DNA of 64,000 nucleotides from Streptomyces sp. AC558_RSS880 (GCF_019049255.1 NZ_JAGMUJ010000161.1:310001-374000); one strand, 5' to 3'. Shown: positions 41,956-51,445, counted from the stretch's first letter. The notes: generated by a model from the sequence alone, not told the origin. Translations and numbers: made by a program.

Positions 41956-43923
41956 TCAGGGCTTGAAGGTGACCGGGAGGTCGGCGGGGGCGGCGCCGGT
42001 CGGCGGCACCTGGAGGGTCTTCAGGGCGAACTCCATGACCTGCTTGTACACGGGTCCGCAGATCTGGCCGCCGAAGTAGCTGCCCTCGGTGGCGTTCTGG
42101 ATGACGCAGTAGACGGTGATCCTGGGCTTGTCGGCGGGGGCGAAGCCGGCGAAGGACGAGGTGTAGCCGTGGTATTTGCCGGTGGCCGGATCCACGCGGT
42201 TCGCCGTACCCGTCTTCCCCGCGACCCGGTAGCCCGGGATGCGCGCCTTGGTGCCGGTGCCCTCCTCGTCGTCGACGACCGACTCCAGCATCCGGGCGAG
42301 CGTCTTCGCCGTCTTCTCGCTGACGACCCTGGTCCTCTCGGGCTCCGGGGCGGGGGTGAAGCGTCCGTCGGGGCCCTTGGAGCCGCGTACGAGAGTGGGT
42401 TCGACGCGGACGCCGCCGTTGGCGATGGTCGAGTAGACGGACGCGGCCTGCATGGCGTTGATGGAGACGCCCTGGCCGAACGGAATCGTGTACTGCTGCG
42501 AGGTGGACCACTCGTCCGGCGGGGCGAGGATGCCCTTGGTCTCGCCGGGGAAGCCGAGCCCGGTGTGGCTGCCCAGGCCGAACTTGCGCAGGTACTCGTA
42601 GAGGACCTTGTTGGCCTGGGCCTGGGTCCTGCCGAGCTGGCCGGTGGCGAGGATGGTGCCGATGTTGCTGGACTTGGCGAGGACGCCGTTGAGCGTCAGG
42701 TACCAGGTCGGGTGGTCGATGTCGTCCTTGAAGAGGCGGTCGCCGCGGTGCAGCCGGTTGGGCACGACGACGTGCGTTCCGGGGGTGGCGGCGTTCTCCT
42801 CGAGGACCGCCGCCATGGAGAGCACCTTGGCGGTGGAGCCGGGTTCGAAGGCGTCCTGGACGGCCGCGTTGCCGAGCGCCTCCGGGTCGGCCTCGGAGAG
42901 GTCGCCCGGGTCGAAGCCGGGCGCGTTGGCCATCGCGAGGACCTCGCCGGTGCGGGTGTCCTGGACGATGACGTAGCCGCGGTCGGCCGCGGACTCCTTC
43001 ACCTGCTCGCTGATGGCGTTCTGCGCGGCCCACTGGATGTCGCGGTCGATGGTGAGCTCGACGTCGCTGCCGGGCACGGCCGGGGTCTCGGTGGAGCCCG
43101 CGGTCGGGACGAGACGGCCGCCGGACTGGGCGTAGCGGATCTTGCCGTCCTGGCCGGCGAGCCGCTCGTCGAGCTGGAGCTCGATGCCGCCGCCGCCCTT
43201 GCCCTCGGCGTTGACCCAGCCCAGTATTCCGGCGGCCAGCTCGTTGTTGGGGTACACCCGCTTGCTGGTGGGCACGGAGAAGACGCCGGCCAGGACGTTG
43301 GCGGTGGAGTCGTCCGTCCCGGCCTTCTTGGCGAGCGCGGTCTTCAGGTCCTTGATCTGCTTCCAGGTCTGCGGGGTCTGGCGGGCTGCCAGTTTGACGT
43401 AGCGCAGGGCCTTGTTCTCCGGGCGCAGCTTCCCGACCAGCTCGTCCTGGTCCTGGCCGAGGATCGGGGCGAGGAGGGCGGCGGCCTGCTCGGGGCCGTC
43501 GGCGATCTCCAGCTCGTCCGGGGCGAACATCGTGGGGTCGGCCGTGATGTCGTAGGCGTCCTCGGTGGTCGCCAGGGCCACGCCGTGGCGGTCGGTGATC
43601 CCGCCGCGCTGGGCCTCCAGCACCTGGCCGACGTAGCGGTTCCGGTCGGCCTTGGCGGCGTAGGTGCTCGCGTCGACGGCCTGCACCTGGAACAGCCGTA
43701 CGGCGAAGGCGAGCAGGACCAGGGTCAGGGCCACGCCGATCAGGCGCAGCCGGGGGCGCGGGCTGCCCAGCCGGATGGCCTTCGGGGGCGCGGGACGGGG
43801 TCCCGCGGGCCTGCGGGCCGGGCGGGCGCCGGGGCCGGGGCGTTGTCCGGCGGACGGGCGGGCGGGCCTGGCGGGGCCGGGCACCCGGCGGCGGGGCGGT
43901 TCCCTGTCGGACACTTCCGTCAC
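41956..43923 (-). CDS. ftsI: FtsI (PBP3), septal peptidoglycan transpeptidase
   Basis: The 655-residue class B penicillin-binding protein cross-links septal peptidoglycan. A long Pro/Arg-rich cytoplasmic N-terminus (about 1-55) precedes a single span (about 58-78, LIGVALTLVLLAFAVRLF). The PBP dimerisation domain follows. The transpeptidase domain has the active-site S363 in EPGSTAKVL, the SxN motif in AKSSNIGT and the KTG motif in AGKTGTANR. No PASTA domains are present at the C-terminus. The GTG overlaps the ftsL TGA by 4 bp (43920-43923). FtsW, made from the same cluster, is its partner. Confidence 0.96.
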   Translation of the reverse strand: MTEVSDREPPRRRVPGPARPARPSAGQRPGPGARPARRPAGPRPAPPKAIRLGSPRPRLRLIGVALTLVLLAFAVRLFQVQAVDASTYAAKADRNRYVGQVLEAQRGGITDRHGVALATTEDAYDITADPTMFAPDELEIADGPEQAAALLAPILGQDQDELVGKLRPENKALRYVKLAARQTPQTWKQIKDLKTALAKKAGTDDSTANVLAGVFSVPTSKRVYPNNELAAGILGWVNAEGKGGGGIELQLDERLAGQDGKIRYAQSGGRLVPTAGSTETPAVPGSDVELTIDRDIQWAAQNAISEQVKESAADRGYVIVQDTRTGEVLAMANAPGFDPGDLSEADPEALGNAAVQDAFEPGSTAKVLSMAAVLEENAATPGTHVVVPNRLHRGDRLFKDDIDHPTWYLTLNGVLAKSSNIGTILATGQLGRTQAQANKVLYEYLRKFGLGSHTGLGFPGETKGILAPPDEWSTSQQYTIPFGQGVSINAMQAASVYSTIANGGVRVEPTLVRGSKGPDGRFTPAPEPERTRVVSEKTAKTLARMLESVVDDEEGTGTKARIPGYRVAGKTGTANRVDPATGKYHGYTSSFAGFAPADKPRITVYCVIQNATEGSYFGGQICGPVYKQVMEFALKTLQVPPTGAAPADLPVTFKP

Positions 43924-44390
43924 CTGCCGGGGGTCGATGAGGAGGGCGTGGGCGTGGTGGCCGGCGCCCCGGGCGCGAGGAGCAGGGGGGCGTGGGCGGC
44001 GCCGGGTGCGCCCTTGACCTTGCCGTCGGGACCGAGGAAGGCGGGGTCGCCGCCGGGCACCATGCCGAGCTCGCGGGCGCGGCGCTGGAGGGCGTCGGGG
44101 GCGGAGTAGGCGTCGATGTCCCGTTGCAGGGCCTGTTCCTCGTCGGTGAGGTTCTTGGTCTCCCGCTGGATGTCGTCGAGCTGGAACGCGCCCTCGCTGA
44201 GGGCGGAGTTCAGCACCAGGAGGCCGATCAGACCTCCGCCGAGGAGGACGACGACGAGGAGGACGAAGGGGGTGCGCGCCGCCTGGGCGCGCCCGGTGGG
44301 CAGAAGCCGGGCGAGCCGGGCCGCCCTTCCCTTCAGCTCGGGCCTCCCCTTCGGCTCGGGCCACCCCTTCAGTTCGGGTTTCCTACTCAC
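43920..44390 (-). CDS. ftsL: FtsL-type divisome protein
   Basis: The 156-residue bitopic protein has a basic N-terminus with near-repeats of the form GWPEPKG/GRPELKG, one span (about 41-61, TPFVLLVVVLLGGGLIGLLVL), an external coiled coil (about 68-100) and a Pro/Ala/Thr-rich tail. Position between rsmH and ftsI plus the topology identify it as FtsL, which is poorly conserved in sequence. It joins FtsQ and an FtsB-like protein to activate FtsW-FtsI. The GTG 44390 is preceded by GGGAG. Confidence 0.9.
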   Translation of the reverse strand: MSRKPELKGWPEPKGRPELKGRAARLARLLPTGRAQAARTPFVLLVVVLLGGGLIGLLVLNSALSEGAFQLDDIQRETKNLTDEEQALQRDIDAYSAPDALQRRARELGMVPGGDPAFLGPDGKVKGAPGAAHAPLLLAPGAPATTPTPSSSTPGR

Positions 44391-44465
44391 TCACGCTCCC
44401 CTGAGTTCGCTTTTCCCACCCGTACGCCCGGCCGCCCGTCACCCGCCTCGTGCGCCGTCCGCGCC

Positions 44466-45422
44466 TCAACCGACGTCCTCCCGGATCCGCTCGGCGCCGC
44501 GCAGCCGCGCGGGGGCCGCGCGGCGGTTCTCGGCGATCTCCTCCTCGGTGGGAAGTTCGGCACCGCGCGTGAGCAGCTTGAGCCGGGGCTGGTACTGCTC
44601 GGGGACGACCGGGAGCCCGGGCGGGGCGGTGGTGGCGGCGCCGGCCGCGAACACCTGCTTGACGAGCCGGTCCTCCAGGGAGTGGTACGACAGCACGGCG
44701 ATCCGTCCGCCGACGTCGAGGGCCTTCACGGCCGCCGGGATCGCCCGCTCCAGCACCGACAGCTCGCCGTTGACCTCGATCCGCAGGGCCTGGAAGGTGC
44801 GCTTGGCCGGGTTGCCGCCGGTGCGCTTGGCGGCCTGCGGCAACGCGTCGCGGATCAGCTCGACCAGGCGGGCGCTGTTCGTGAACGGCTCCTTCTCGCG
44901 CTCGCGCACGACGGCGGCCACGATGCGCTTGGCCTGCTTCTCCTCGCCGTAGGCGCGCAGGATGCGGACGAGTTCGCCGGCCGGGTAGGTGTTGAGGACC
45001 TCGGCGGCGCTGACGCCGGTCGTCTGGTCCATGCGCATGTCGAGGGGGGCGTCCTGGGCGTAGGCGAAGCCGCGGTCGGCCTCGTCGAGCTGCATGGAGG
45101 ACACCCCGAGGTCGAACAGGACGCCTCGCACACGCGGGACGCCGAGCCGGTCGAGGACGTCGGGGAGCTCGTCGTAGACGGCGTGCACCAGGGTGGCCCG
45201 GTCGCCGAAGGGCGCGAGCCGCTCACCGGACAGGCGCAGGGCCTCCTTGTCGCGGTCCAGGGCGACGAGCCGGGCCTCGGGGAACCGCCGGAGCAGGGCT
45301 TCGCTGTGGCCGCCGAGCCCGAGCGTGCAGTCGACCACCACCGCTCCCGGCCGCTCCAGGGCGGGCGCCAACAGGTCCAGGCACCGCTGGAGCATCACCG
45401 GGACGTGTCGACTCTGGCTCAA
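44466..45422 (-). CDS. rsmH: RsmH (MraW), 16S rRNA C1402 N4-methyltransferase
   Basis: The 318-residue SAM-dependent enzyme methylates C1402 of 16S rRNA and is the first gene of the dcw run. Motifs: HVPVMLQRCLDLL at the N-terminus, the SAM loop VVDCTLGLGGHSEALL, GVLFDLGVSSMQLD, and AVLSYHSLEDRLVK. The predicted start is TTG (45420-45422), which has GAGAGGG at optimal spacing; an in-frame GTG a few codons later (VPVML) is the alternative. No mraZ precedes it; the upstream neighbour is a divergent carbonic-anhydrase-like gene. Confidence 0.95.
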   Translation of the reverse strand: MSQSRHVPVMLQRCLDLLAPALERPGAVVVDCTLGLGGHSEALLRRFPEARLVALDRDKEALRLSGERLAPFGDRATLVHAVYDELPDVLDRLGVPRVRGVLFDLGVSSMQLDEADRGFAYAQDAPLDMRMDQTTGVSAAEVLNTYPAGELVRILRAYGEEKQAKRIVAAVVREREKEPFTNSARLVELIRDALPQAAKRTGGNPAKRTFQALRIEVNGELSVLERAIPAAVKALDVGGRIAVLSYHSLEDRLVKQVFAAGAATTAPPGLPVVPEQYQPRLKLLTRGAELPTEEEIAENRRAAPARLRGAERIREDVG

Positions 45423-45836
45423 GTGGCCCTCTCAAATCCGGCGCGGCGCTCACGCACCGCCGGGTTCCCGCCCTCCCCCGGTGAGGGGCGACCGGCGCCG
45501 TCAGACGTCGGCCGGGCGGCGGGAGGAGGCCGAGCCGTACGTGCGCGCCGCGCACGCGGGGAGATTCCCCGGTCGTCGCCGGGGGATCCGGGGAAATCAG
45601 TGCAGCGGGCGCTCTCGCCTCCCGCTTCGCGCCACTTTAGTCCACGGTCCCGCCCGGTCAATCAACCGGCCTGCGCGTCGCGGTCCGCGCGGCAGGTCAA
45701 GGGGTGGATCGGACACATCACCCGCGGGAGGGGGCTCACACCACCCCTGTGGGTTACCTCACACCAAGACGCGCTGACGTTCTTTGTCGCCTCTCACAAC
45801 GGGCCCGATGCCCTCGTGACCAGTACCGTCATGGGT
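45423..45836. promoter_or_regulatory. Divergent intergenic region, dcw cluster and carbonic-anhydrase-like gene
   Basis: This 414-bp region should contain the main dcw promoter (minus strand) and a promoter for the rightward gene. The part near rsmH is Arg/Pro-codon-like GC-rich DNA without a supported gene. I see no MraZ-type TGGGN repeats and no clear promoter hexamers. Confidence 0.4.
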
Positions 45837-46385
45837 ATGACGACTTCCACATCGGTTCCCACCGGCCCCCAGAACGCCGCCACCGGCCACGGCACGGTCA
45901 CCGACCGTCTGGTCGACGCCAACCAGCAGTACGCGGCCGCCTTCACCGACCCCGGGATGGACGCCCGCCCGGTGCTCAACGTCGCCGTGGTGGCCTGCAT
46001 GGACGCCCGCCTCGACCTGCACGCCGCGCTGGGCCTGTCGCTCGGCGACTGCCACACCATCCGCAACGCGGGCGGCGTCGTCACCGACGACGTGATCCGC
46101 TCGCTGACCATCAGCCAGCGGGCACTGGGCACCCGCAGCGTGGTCCTCATCCACCACACCGGCTGCGGTCTGGAGTCCCTCACCGAGGAGTTCCGGCACG
46201 ACCTGGAGATGGAGGTGGGCCAGCGCCCCAACTGGGCCGTGGAGGCCTTCCGGGACGTCGACCAGGACGTACGGCAGTCGATGCAGCGCGTGCGCACCTC
46301 GCCGTTCCTGCTGCACACCGATGACGTGCGCGGCTTCGTCTTCGACGTGAAGACGGGCCTGCTGCGCGAGATCGACCCCGCCTGA
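45837..46385 (+). CDS. Beta-class carbonic-anhydrase-like protein
   Basis: The 182-residue protein has the beta-carbonic-anhydrase zinc motifs: C54-x-D56-x-R58 in ACMDARLD and H107-x2-C110 in HHTGCG, with IRNAGG between them. It is shorter than classical beta enzymes and belongs to the small actinobacterial group, in which hydration of CO2 is often predicted but not always shown. It is cytoplasmic. ATG 45837 or the in-frame ATG 45831 could start it; no Shine-Dalgarno is visible, so a leaderless or weakly initiated message is possible. It is divergent from the dcw cluster. Confidence 0.88.
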   Translation: MTTSTSVPTGPQNAATGHGTVTDRLVDANQQYAAAFTDPGMDARPVLNVAVVACMDARLDLHAALGLSLGDCHTIRNAGGVVTDDVIRSLTISQRALGTRSVVLIHHTGCGLESLTEEFRHDLEMEVGQRPNWAVEAFRDVDQDVRQSMQRVRTSPFLLHTDDVRGFVFDVKTGLLREIDPA

Positions 46386-46443
46386 CCCGGCCGCCCACCC
46401 CGGAGGGAACCCGGACTCCGGACGCCGTTCGACGTCGCAAGAC

Positions 46444-46461
46444 CTGACATATCGCTGTCAG
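46444..46461 (+). promoter_or_regulatory. Inverted repeat between the carbonic-anhydrase-like and moxR genes
   Basis: CTGACA (46444-46449) and TGTCAG (46456-46461) are exact complements with a 6-bp spacer, followed at once by TTGTCC (46462-46467), a possible -35. It may be an operator for the moxR operon. The role is inferred. Confidence 0.4.
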
Positions 46462-46603
46462 TTGTCCACAGGCGAGTGACACGAATCGGTAACGGCGGCA
46501 AGAATGCGGGAGTGGTGCCACGCGGAACTTTTCCCGCGTGGTGTCCGTGATTCGGGGTGGGCCGGTCCGCACGGCAAGGCGTCGGCCCGGGACATTTGGG
46601 GTC

Positions 46604-46628
46604 CCCCGCTCCTTTCCGGAGCGCGGGG
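46604..46628 (+). promoter_or_regulatory. Leader hairpin just upstream of the moxR ribosome-binding site
   Basis: CCCCGCTCC and GGAGCGCGGGG pair with one bulged base around a short pyrimidine loop. It ends 7 bp before the GAGGAGG that serves the GTG at 46648, so it could influence translation or act as an attenuator. Confidence 0.4.
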
Positions 46629-46647
46629 AAAGGCCGAGGAGGGCCGG

Positions 46648-47697
46648 GTGACGACCTATGACGATCGAGCGAGCCTCACTGATCTGACCGCCGTGGTGGA
46701 GCGCGTGCGGAATTCGGTGGAAGGCGTGATCGAGGGAAAGCCCGAGGTCGTACGGCTCTCGCTGACCGTACTGCTCGCCGAGGGACATCTGCTCATCGAG
46801 GATGTCCCGGGAGTCGGCAAGACGATGCTGGCCAAGGCGCTGGCGCGGTCCATCGACTGCTCGGTGCGGCGGATCCAGTTCACTCCGGACCTGCTGCCCT
46901 CGGACATCACCGGTGTGTCCATCTGGGACCAGCAGCACCGTGACTTCGAGTTCAAGCCGGGCGCCATCTTCGCGCAGGTGGTGATCGGCGACGAGATCAA
47001 CCGCGCGTCGCCGAAGACGCAGTCCGCGCTGCTGGAGTCGATGGAGGAGCGCCAGGTCACCATCGACGGCAAGACCTACGAACTGCCCAGCCCGTTCATG
47101 GTCGTGGCGACGCAGAACCCGGTCGAGATGGAGGGCACCTACCCGCTGCCGGAGGCCCAGCGCGACCGTTTCATGGCCCGCGTCTCGGTCGGCTACCCGA
47201 GCGCGGAGGCCGAGCTGCAGATGCTGGACGTGCACGGCGGCGTCTCCCCGCTGGAGGACCTCCAGCCGGTGGCGCACGCGCACGAGATCCTCAAGCTCAT
47301 CGAGGCGGTGCGCGACGTCTACGTGGCCGAACCGATCCGCCGGTACGCGGTGGACCTGGTCGCCGCCACCCGCACGCACCCCGATCTCAGACTCGGCGCC
47401 TCGCCGCGCGCGACGCTGCACCTGCTGCGCGCGGCGAAGGCGGCGGCGGCCCTCGGCGGCCGGGACTACGCGCTGCCGGACGACGTGCAGGCACTCGCCG
47501 TGGCCGTCCTCGCCCACCGGCTGCTGCCCACCGCCCAGGCCCAGCTCAACCGCCGGACCGCCGAACAGGTGGTGCAGGAGATCCTCCAGCGCACCCCGGT
47601 GCCCGCGGACCGCCCCCAGGCGTCCGCGAACACCCCGCGGCGGAGCGGCCTCGGCCACGGCGGTCCGGAGTTCGGCCAGCCGCCCCGGAGGCTGTGA
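46648..47697 (+). CDS. MoxR-family AAA+ ATPase
   Basis: The 349-residue AAA+ protein has Walker A EDVPGVGKTMLAKALA, the Walker B region VVIGDEINRASPKTQSALLE and sensor TQNPVEMEGTYPLPEAQ, all diagnostic of MoxR. These ATPases act as chaperones for metal or membrane-associated partners, usually encoded with DUF58 and VWA or transglutaminase proteins, as here. I chose GTG 46648 because GAGGAGG precedes it at 5-6 nt; the frame to 46504 has no such site. The stop overlaps the DUF58 start region (TGATGA), giving translational coupling. Confidence 0.93.
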   Translation: MTTYDDRASLTDLTAVVERVRNSVEGVIEGKPEVVRLSLTVLLAEGHLLIEDVPGVGKTMLAKALARSIDCSVRRIQFTPDLLPSDITGVSIWDQQHRDFEFKPGAIFAQVVIGDEINRASPKTQSALLESMEERQVTIDGKTYELPSPFMVVATQNPVEMEGTYPLPEAQRDRFMARVSVGYPSAEAELQMLDVHGGVSPLEDLQPVAHAHEILKLIEAVRDVYVAEPIRRYAVDLVAATRTHPDLRLGASPRATLHLLRAAKAAAALGGRDYALPDDVQALAVAVLAHRLLPTAQAQLNRRTAEQVVQEILQRTPVPADRPQASANTPRRSGLGHGGPEFGQPPRRL

Positions 47698-49058
47698 TGA
47701 CCACCGCCGGCGCCGTCCACACGGACGGCGACACGGGCGGCCGGAGCGGCGTCAGGACGGCCCTGGCCGGTCTCACCACCCGCGGGCGCTCCTTCCTGGC
47801 CGCCGGTGTGGCCGCCGCGATCTGCGCGTATGTGCTGGGGCAGAGCGATCTGCTGCGGGTCGGGCTGCTGCTGGCGGTGCTTCCGCTGGTGTGCGCGGGC
47901 GTGCTCTACCGCACCCGCTACCGGGTCGCCGGCAGCCGCCGGCTCTCCCCCGGGCGGGTGCCCGCCGGCTCCGAGGCGCGGGTGCACCTGCGGATGGAGA
48001 ACGTCTCGCGGCTGCCCACGGGCCTGCTGATGCTCCAGGACCGGGTGCCCTACGTGCTCGGCCCGCGCCCGCGGTTCGTCCTGGACCGGGTGGAGGCGGG
48101 CGGGCGCCGCGAGGTGTCCTACCGGGTCCGTTCCGACCTGCGCGGCCGCTATCCGCTGGGCCCGCTGCAGCTGCGGCTGTCCGACCCGTTCGGGATGTGC
48201 GAGCTGACCCGGTCCTTCTCCACGTACGACACGCTGACGGTGATCCCGCGCGTGGAGCCGCTGCCGCCGGTGCGGCTGAGCGGCGAGGCGAAGGGGCACG
48301 GTGACGGACGGCAGCGCGCGCTGGCGCTGGCCGGCGAGGACGACGTGATCCCGCGCGGCTACCGCCACGGCGACGACCTGCGCCGGGTGCACTGGCGCTC
48401 CACCGCCCGCTACGGCGAGCTGATGGTGCGCCGCGAGGAACAGCCGCAGCGCGCCCGGTGCACGGTGCTCCTCGACACCCGGGCCGTCGCCTACGCGGGC
48501 GCCGGACCGGACTCGGCGTTCGAGTGGGCGGTGTCCGGTGCGGCCTCCGTGCTGGTGCACATGCTGGAGCGCGGTTTCTCGGTGCGGCTGCTGACCGACA
48601 CCGGCACCTCGGTGCCGGGCGAGGGTTCCGACGGGTTCGCGGGGGTGAACCAGGAGTCCGCGGACGCGGCCGGGCTGATGATGGACGCCCTCGCCGTGGT
48701 GGACCACTCCGACGAGGAGGGCCTGTCCCGCGCCTACGACGTGCTGCGCAGCGGGAACGAGGGGCTGCTGGTCGCCTTCCTCGGCGACCTGGACGAGGAG
48801 CAGGCCGCGGTGCTCGCCCGGATGCGGCAGCGCAGCGGAGGCGCACTCGCCTTCCTGCTGGACAGCGGGACCTGGCTGCGGGAACCGACCGATGTGCCCG
48901 GTGCGGCGGACCGGCGCGGGGAGTGGCTGCGGATGCTGCGCGAGGCGGGCTGGACGGCGCTGGGCGTGCCACGGGGCGCCTCGCTGGACGAGTTGTGGCG
49001 GCAGGCGGACCGGGAGCGTTCGGGCCTGGCCGCGGCGAGTGGCGGGGAGGGACCGTGA
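47697..49058 (+). CDS. DUF58 domain-containing membrane protein
   Basis: The 453-residue protein has two adjacent N-terminal spans (about 35-75). A beta-rich domain follows, then the DUF58 core with YRHGDDLRRVHWRSTARYG, whose Arg-x-Gly and His-Trp residues are the family signature. The C-terminal half resembles a VWA-like fold. DUF58 proteins work with MoxR ATPases, but the pathway is unknown. Translation may start at ATG 47697 or GTG 47694; GGAGG is 6-9 nt upstream. The stop overlaps the next gene by 4 bp (GTGA, 49055-49058). Confidence 0.9.
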   Translation: MTTAGAVHTDGDTGGRSGVRTALAGLTTRGRSFLAAGVAAAICAYVLGQSDLLRVGLLLAVLPLVCAGVLYRTRYRVAGSRRLSPGRVPAGSEARVHLRMENVSRLPTGLLMLQDRVPYVLGPRPRFVLDRVEAGGRREVSYRVRSDLRGRYPLGPLQLRLSDPFGMCELTRSFSTYDTLTVIPRVEPLPPVRLSGEAKGHGDGRQRALALAGEDDVIPRGYRHGDDLRRVHWRSTARYGELMVRREEQPQRARCTVLLDTRAVAYAGAGPDSAFEWAVSGAASVLVHMLERGFSVRLLTDTGTSVPGEGSDGFAGVNQESADAAGLMMDALAVVDHSDEEGLSRAYDVLRSGNEGLLVAFLGDLDEEQAAVLARMRQRSGGALAFLLDSGTWLREPTDVPGAADRRGEWLRMLREAGWTALGVPRGASLDELWRQADRERSGLAAASGGEGP

Positions 49059-51445
49059 TCAGCGGACGGGCGAGGCTGACGCTGTGCGCGTGGGCGGCCA
49101 CACTGGCGGCGGCGTGCGCCCTGCTGCCGCTGGTCGACCCGGCGGCCTGGATCCTCCAGGCGGCGTTCCTGCTGGCGGTGCAGTCGGGCGTGGGCGCGGC
49201 GGCCCGGCGGGTACCGCTGGCGCGTCCGCTGACGGTGGCGGCGCAGGTCCTGGTGACGCTGGTGCTGCTGACCCTGGTGTTCGCGCGTGAGCACGCCTTC
49301 GCCGGGCTGATACCCGGCCCCGACGCCCTCCGTTTCTTCGCCGAGCTGCTGGAGCAGGGCGGGAACGACGTCAGCCGGTACGCGATCCCGGCGCCGCTGT
49401 CCGACGGCATCCGGCTGATGCTGGTCGGCGGCGTGCTGGTGATCGGGCTGCTGGTGGACGCCCTCGCGGTGACCTTCCGCAGCGCGGCCCCTGCCGGGCT
49501 GCCGCTGCTCGCCCTGTACTCGGTGGCCGCGGGGCTGGCCGACAACGGCATCGACTGGCTGTGGTTCCTGCTGGCGGCGGCCGGCTATCTGATGCTGCTG
49601 CTCGCCGAGGGCCGGGACCGGCTCTCCCAGTGGGGGCGCGTGTTCGGCGGGGCGCCCGGCCCGGGCGGGGACTCGCCCGGCGCCGTCGCACCGGTGCGCA
49701 CCGGGCGACGGATCGGCGCGGTCGCGCTGGGCATCGCCCTGGTGGTGCCGCTCGGCCTGCCCGCGATGAACGGCGGCCTGCTGGACCCCACCGGTACGGG
49801 AGTCGGCTCGGGCACCGGCGGGAACGGCACCGTCTCGGCGGTGAACCTGCTGGTGTCGCTGCAGGACTCGCTGAACAGGGACGACGACCGCCAGGTCATG
49901 TCGGTGCGCTCCGAGCTGACGGACGTGTCCGACCTGTATCTGCGGATCGTGTCCCTGGACGACTTCGACGGCACCACGTGGAAGCCGTCGAAGCGGTCCT
50001 TCACCACCGTCCCCACCGGCACGTTCCCGACGCCGCCGGGCCTCGGCACCGACATCGAGCGCACGGAGATCGGCACGACGATCTCGACCGCCGACTGGTA
50101 CGCCCAGGACTGGCTGCCGATGCCGTACCCGCCGAGCGGGGTGAGCATCCGGGGTGACTGGCGCTACGAACCCGTCGACATGACGCTGGTCGGCGACCGC
50201 GGGCAGAACACGCGCGGTCTGACGTACGAGGTGCGCAGCCTCCACGTGCGGCCCACGGCGGAACAGCTGGCCAACGCGGCGGAGCCGGTGCCCGCGCTGC
50301 AGCGCGAGTACACCGAGCTGCCGGACTCGCTGCCCGCCGTGGTGTCCCGCACCGCCCGCGAGGTCACCGAGGGCGCGGACAGCGCCTACGACCAGGCGGT
50401 CAAGCTCCAGGAGTACTTCACGCTGACCGGCGGCTTCGAGTACGACACCGAGGTCGACGTCGGCAGCGACTCGAAGGCGATCGCCCGTTTCCTGCGGGAC
50501 AGGCAGGGCTTCTGCGTGCACTTCTCGTTCGCGATGGCGTCGATGGCCCGTTCGCTGGGCATACCGGCGCGGGTCGCGGTGGGCTTCGCGCCCGGCACCC
50601 CGCAGGCGGACGGCACGGTCTCGATCGGGCTGCGGGACGCGCACGCCTGGCCGGAGCTGTACTTCGAGGGTGCGGGCTGGACCCGGTTCGAGCCGACCCC
50701 GGCCCGTGGTTCGACGCCGTCGTACACCGTGCAGGACACCGCGGAGAACACGGTGCCCGATCCCGCCCGGCCCTCACAGACCGCGTCCGCGGAGCCGTCG
50801 GCGGAGCCCTCGGAGAGCGAGAGCTGCACGGCGGAGCGGAGGAAGCTCGGGGCGTGCGAGAGCGAGTCGCCGCAGGCGGCCCTGCCCACGGGCGGCGACG
50901 GGCCGAAGTGGTACGCGCTGCTGGGATGGGCGCTGGCCGGTCTCGTGGTGCTGGTGCTGCCGCTGTCGCCCATGCTGTGGCGGGCGAGGACCCGGGCGGT
51001 GCGGCTGGGCGGACACGGCCGCTCGGAGGCGGAGGCGGTGCCGTACGTCCTGGCCGTCTGGGACGAGCTGACCGACGCGGCGTGGGACTACGGCATCGCG
51101 CCGGACGAGTCACTGACCCCGCGCGGGACGGCGGACCGGATCGTGCGGCTGGGCCGGCTCGGCCCGGACGCGGCGGCGTCGGTGCACCGGGTGGCCGATG
51201 CGGTGGAACAGGTCCTGTACGCGCCGCGGCCGCGGCCGGTGGTGGGGCTGACGGATGACGTGCGGGGGGCTGTGGCGGGGCTGCGGGCCTCGGCCGGCGG
51301 CCGGCGGGTGCGGTTGCGCGCGGTGTTCGCGCCGCGGTCCGCTGTGCGGGTGGTGTGGGTGGTGTCGGCGTGGTGGGCCGGGGTCCGGCAGCGGCTCCTG
51401 TCGCTGCGCCCGACCTGGCGCAGGCCGTCGCGACAGCAGGGCTGA
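49055..51445 (+). CDS. TgpA-type membrane transglutaminase-like protein
   Basis: The 796-residue protein has six to seven N-terminal spans (about 5-240) and an extracytoplasmic transglutaminase-like domain. The catalytic C487 is in QGFCVHFSFAMASMARSLG, and H530 with a following acidic residue is in RDAHAWPELYFE. A Pro/Ser/Glu-rich stretch, another span (about 625-645) and a cytoplasmic C-terminal domain complete it. This is the layout of TgpA/DUF3488 proteins that pair with MoxR and DUF58. A role in modification or cleavage of envelope proteins is likely but unshown. All three genes are overlapped or adjacent, forming one operon. Confidence 0.9.
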   Translation: MISGRARLTLCAWAATLAAACALLPLVDPAAWILQAAFLLAVQSGVGAAARRVPLARPLTVAAQVLVTLVLLTLVFAREHAFAGLIPGPDALRFFAELLEQGGNDVSRYAIPAPLSDGIRLMLVGGVLVIGLLVDALAVTFRSAAPAGLPLLALYSVAAGLADNGIDWLWFLLAAAGYLMLLLAEGRDRLSQWGRVFGGAPGPGGDSPGAVAPVRTGRRIGAVALGIALVVPLGLPAMNGGLLDPTGTGVGSGTGGNGTVSAVNLLVSLQDSLNRDDDRQVMSVRSELTDVSDLYLRIVSLDDFDGTTWKPSKRSFTTVPTGTFPTPPGLGTDIERTEIGTTISTADWYAQDWLPMPYPPSGVSIRGDWRYEPVDMTLVGDRGQNTRGLTYEVRSLHVRPTAEQLANAAEPVPALQREYTELPDSLPAVVSRTAREVTEGADSAYDQAVKLQEYFTLTGGFEYDTEVDVGSDSKAIARFLRDRQGFCVHFSFAMASMARSLGIPARVAVGFAPGTPQADGTVSIGLRDAHAWPELYFEGAGWTRFEPTPARGSTPSYTVQDTAENTVPDPARPSQTASAEPSAEPSESESCTAERRKLGACESESPQAALPTGGDGPKWYALLGWALAGLVVLVLPLSPMLWRARTRAVRLGGHGRSEAEAVPYVLAVWDELTDAAWDYGIAPDESLTPRGTADRIVRLGRLGPDAAASVHRVADAVEQVLYAPRPRPVVGLTDDVRGAVAGLRASAGGRRVRLRAVFAPRSAVRVVWVVSAWWAGVRQRLLSLRPTWRRPSRQQG

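Noticed and set aside
45423..45836. A mraZ gene or MraZ-binding TGGGN repeats before rsmH
   Set aside because: No frame with MraZ similarity and no regular TGGG repeats were seen.
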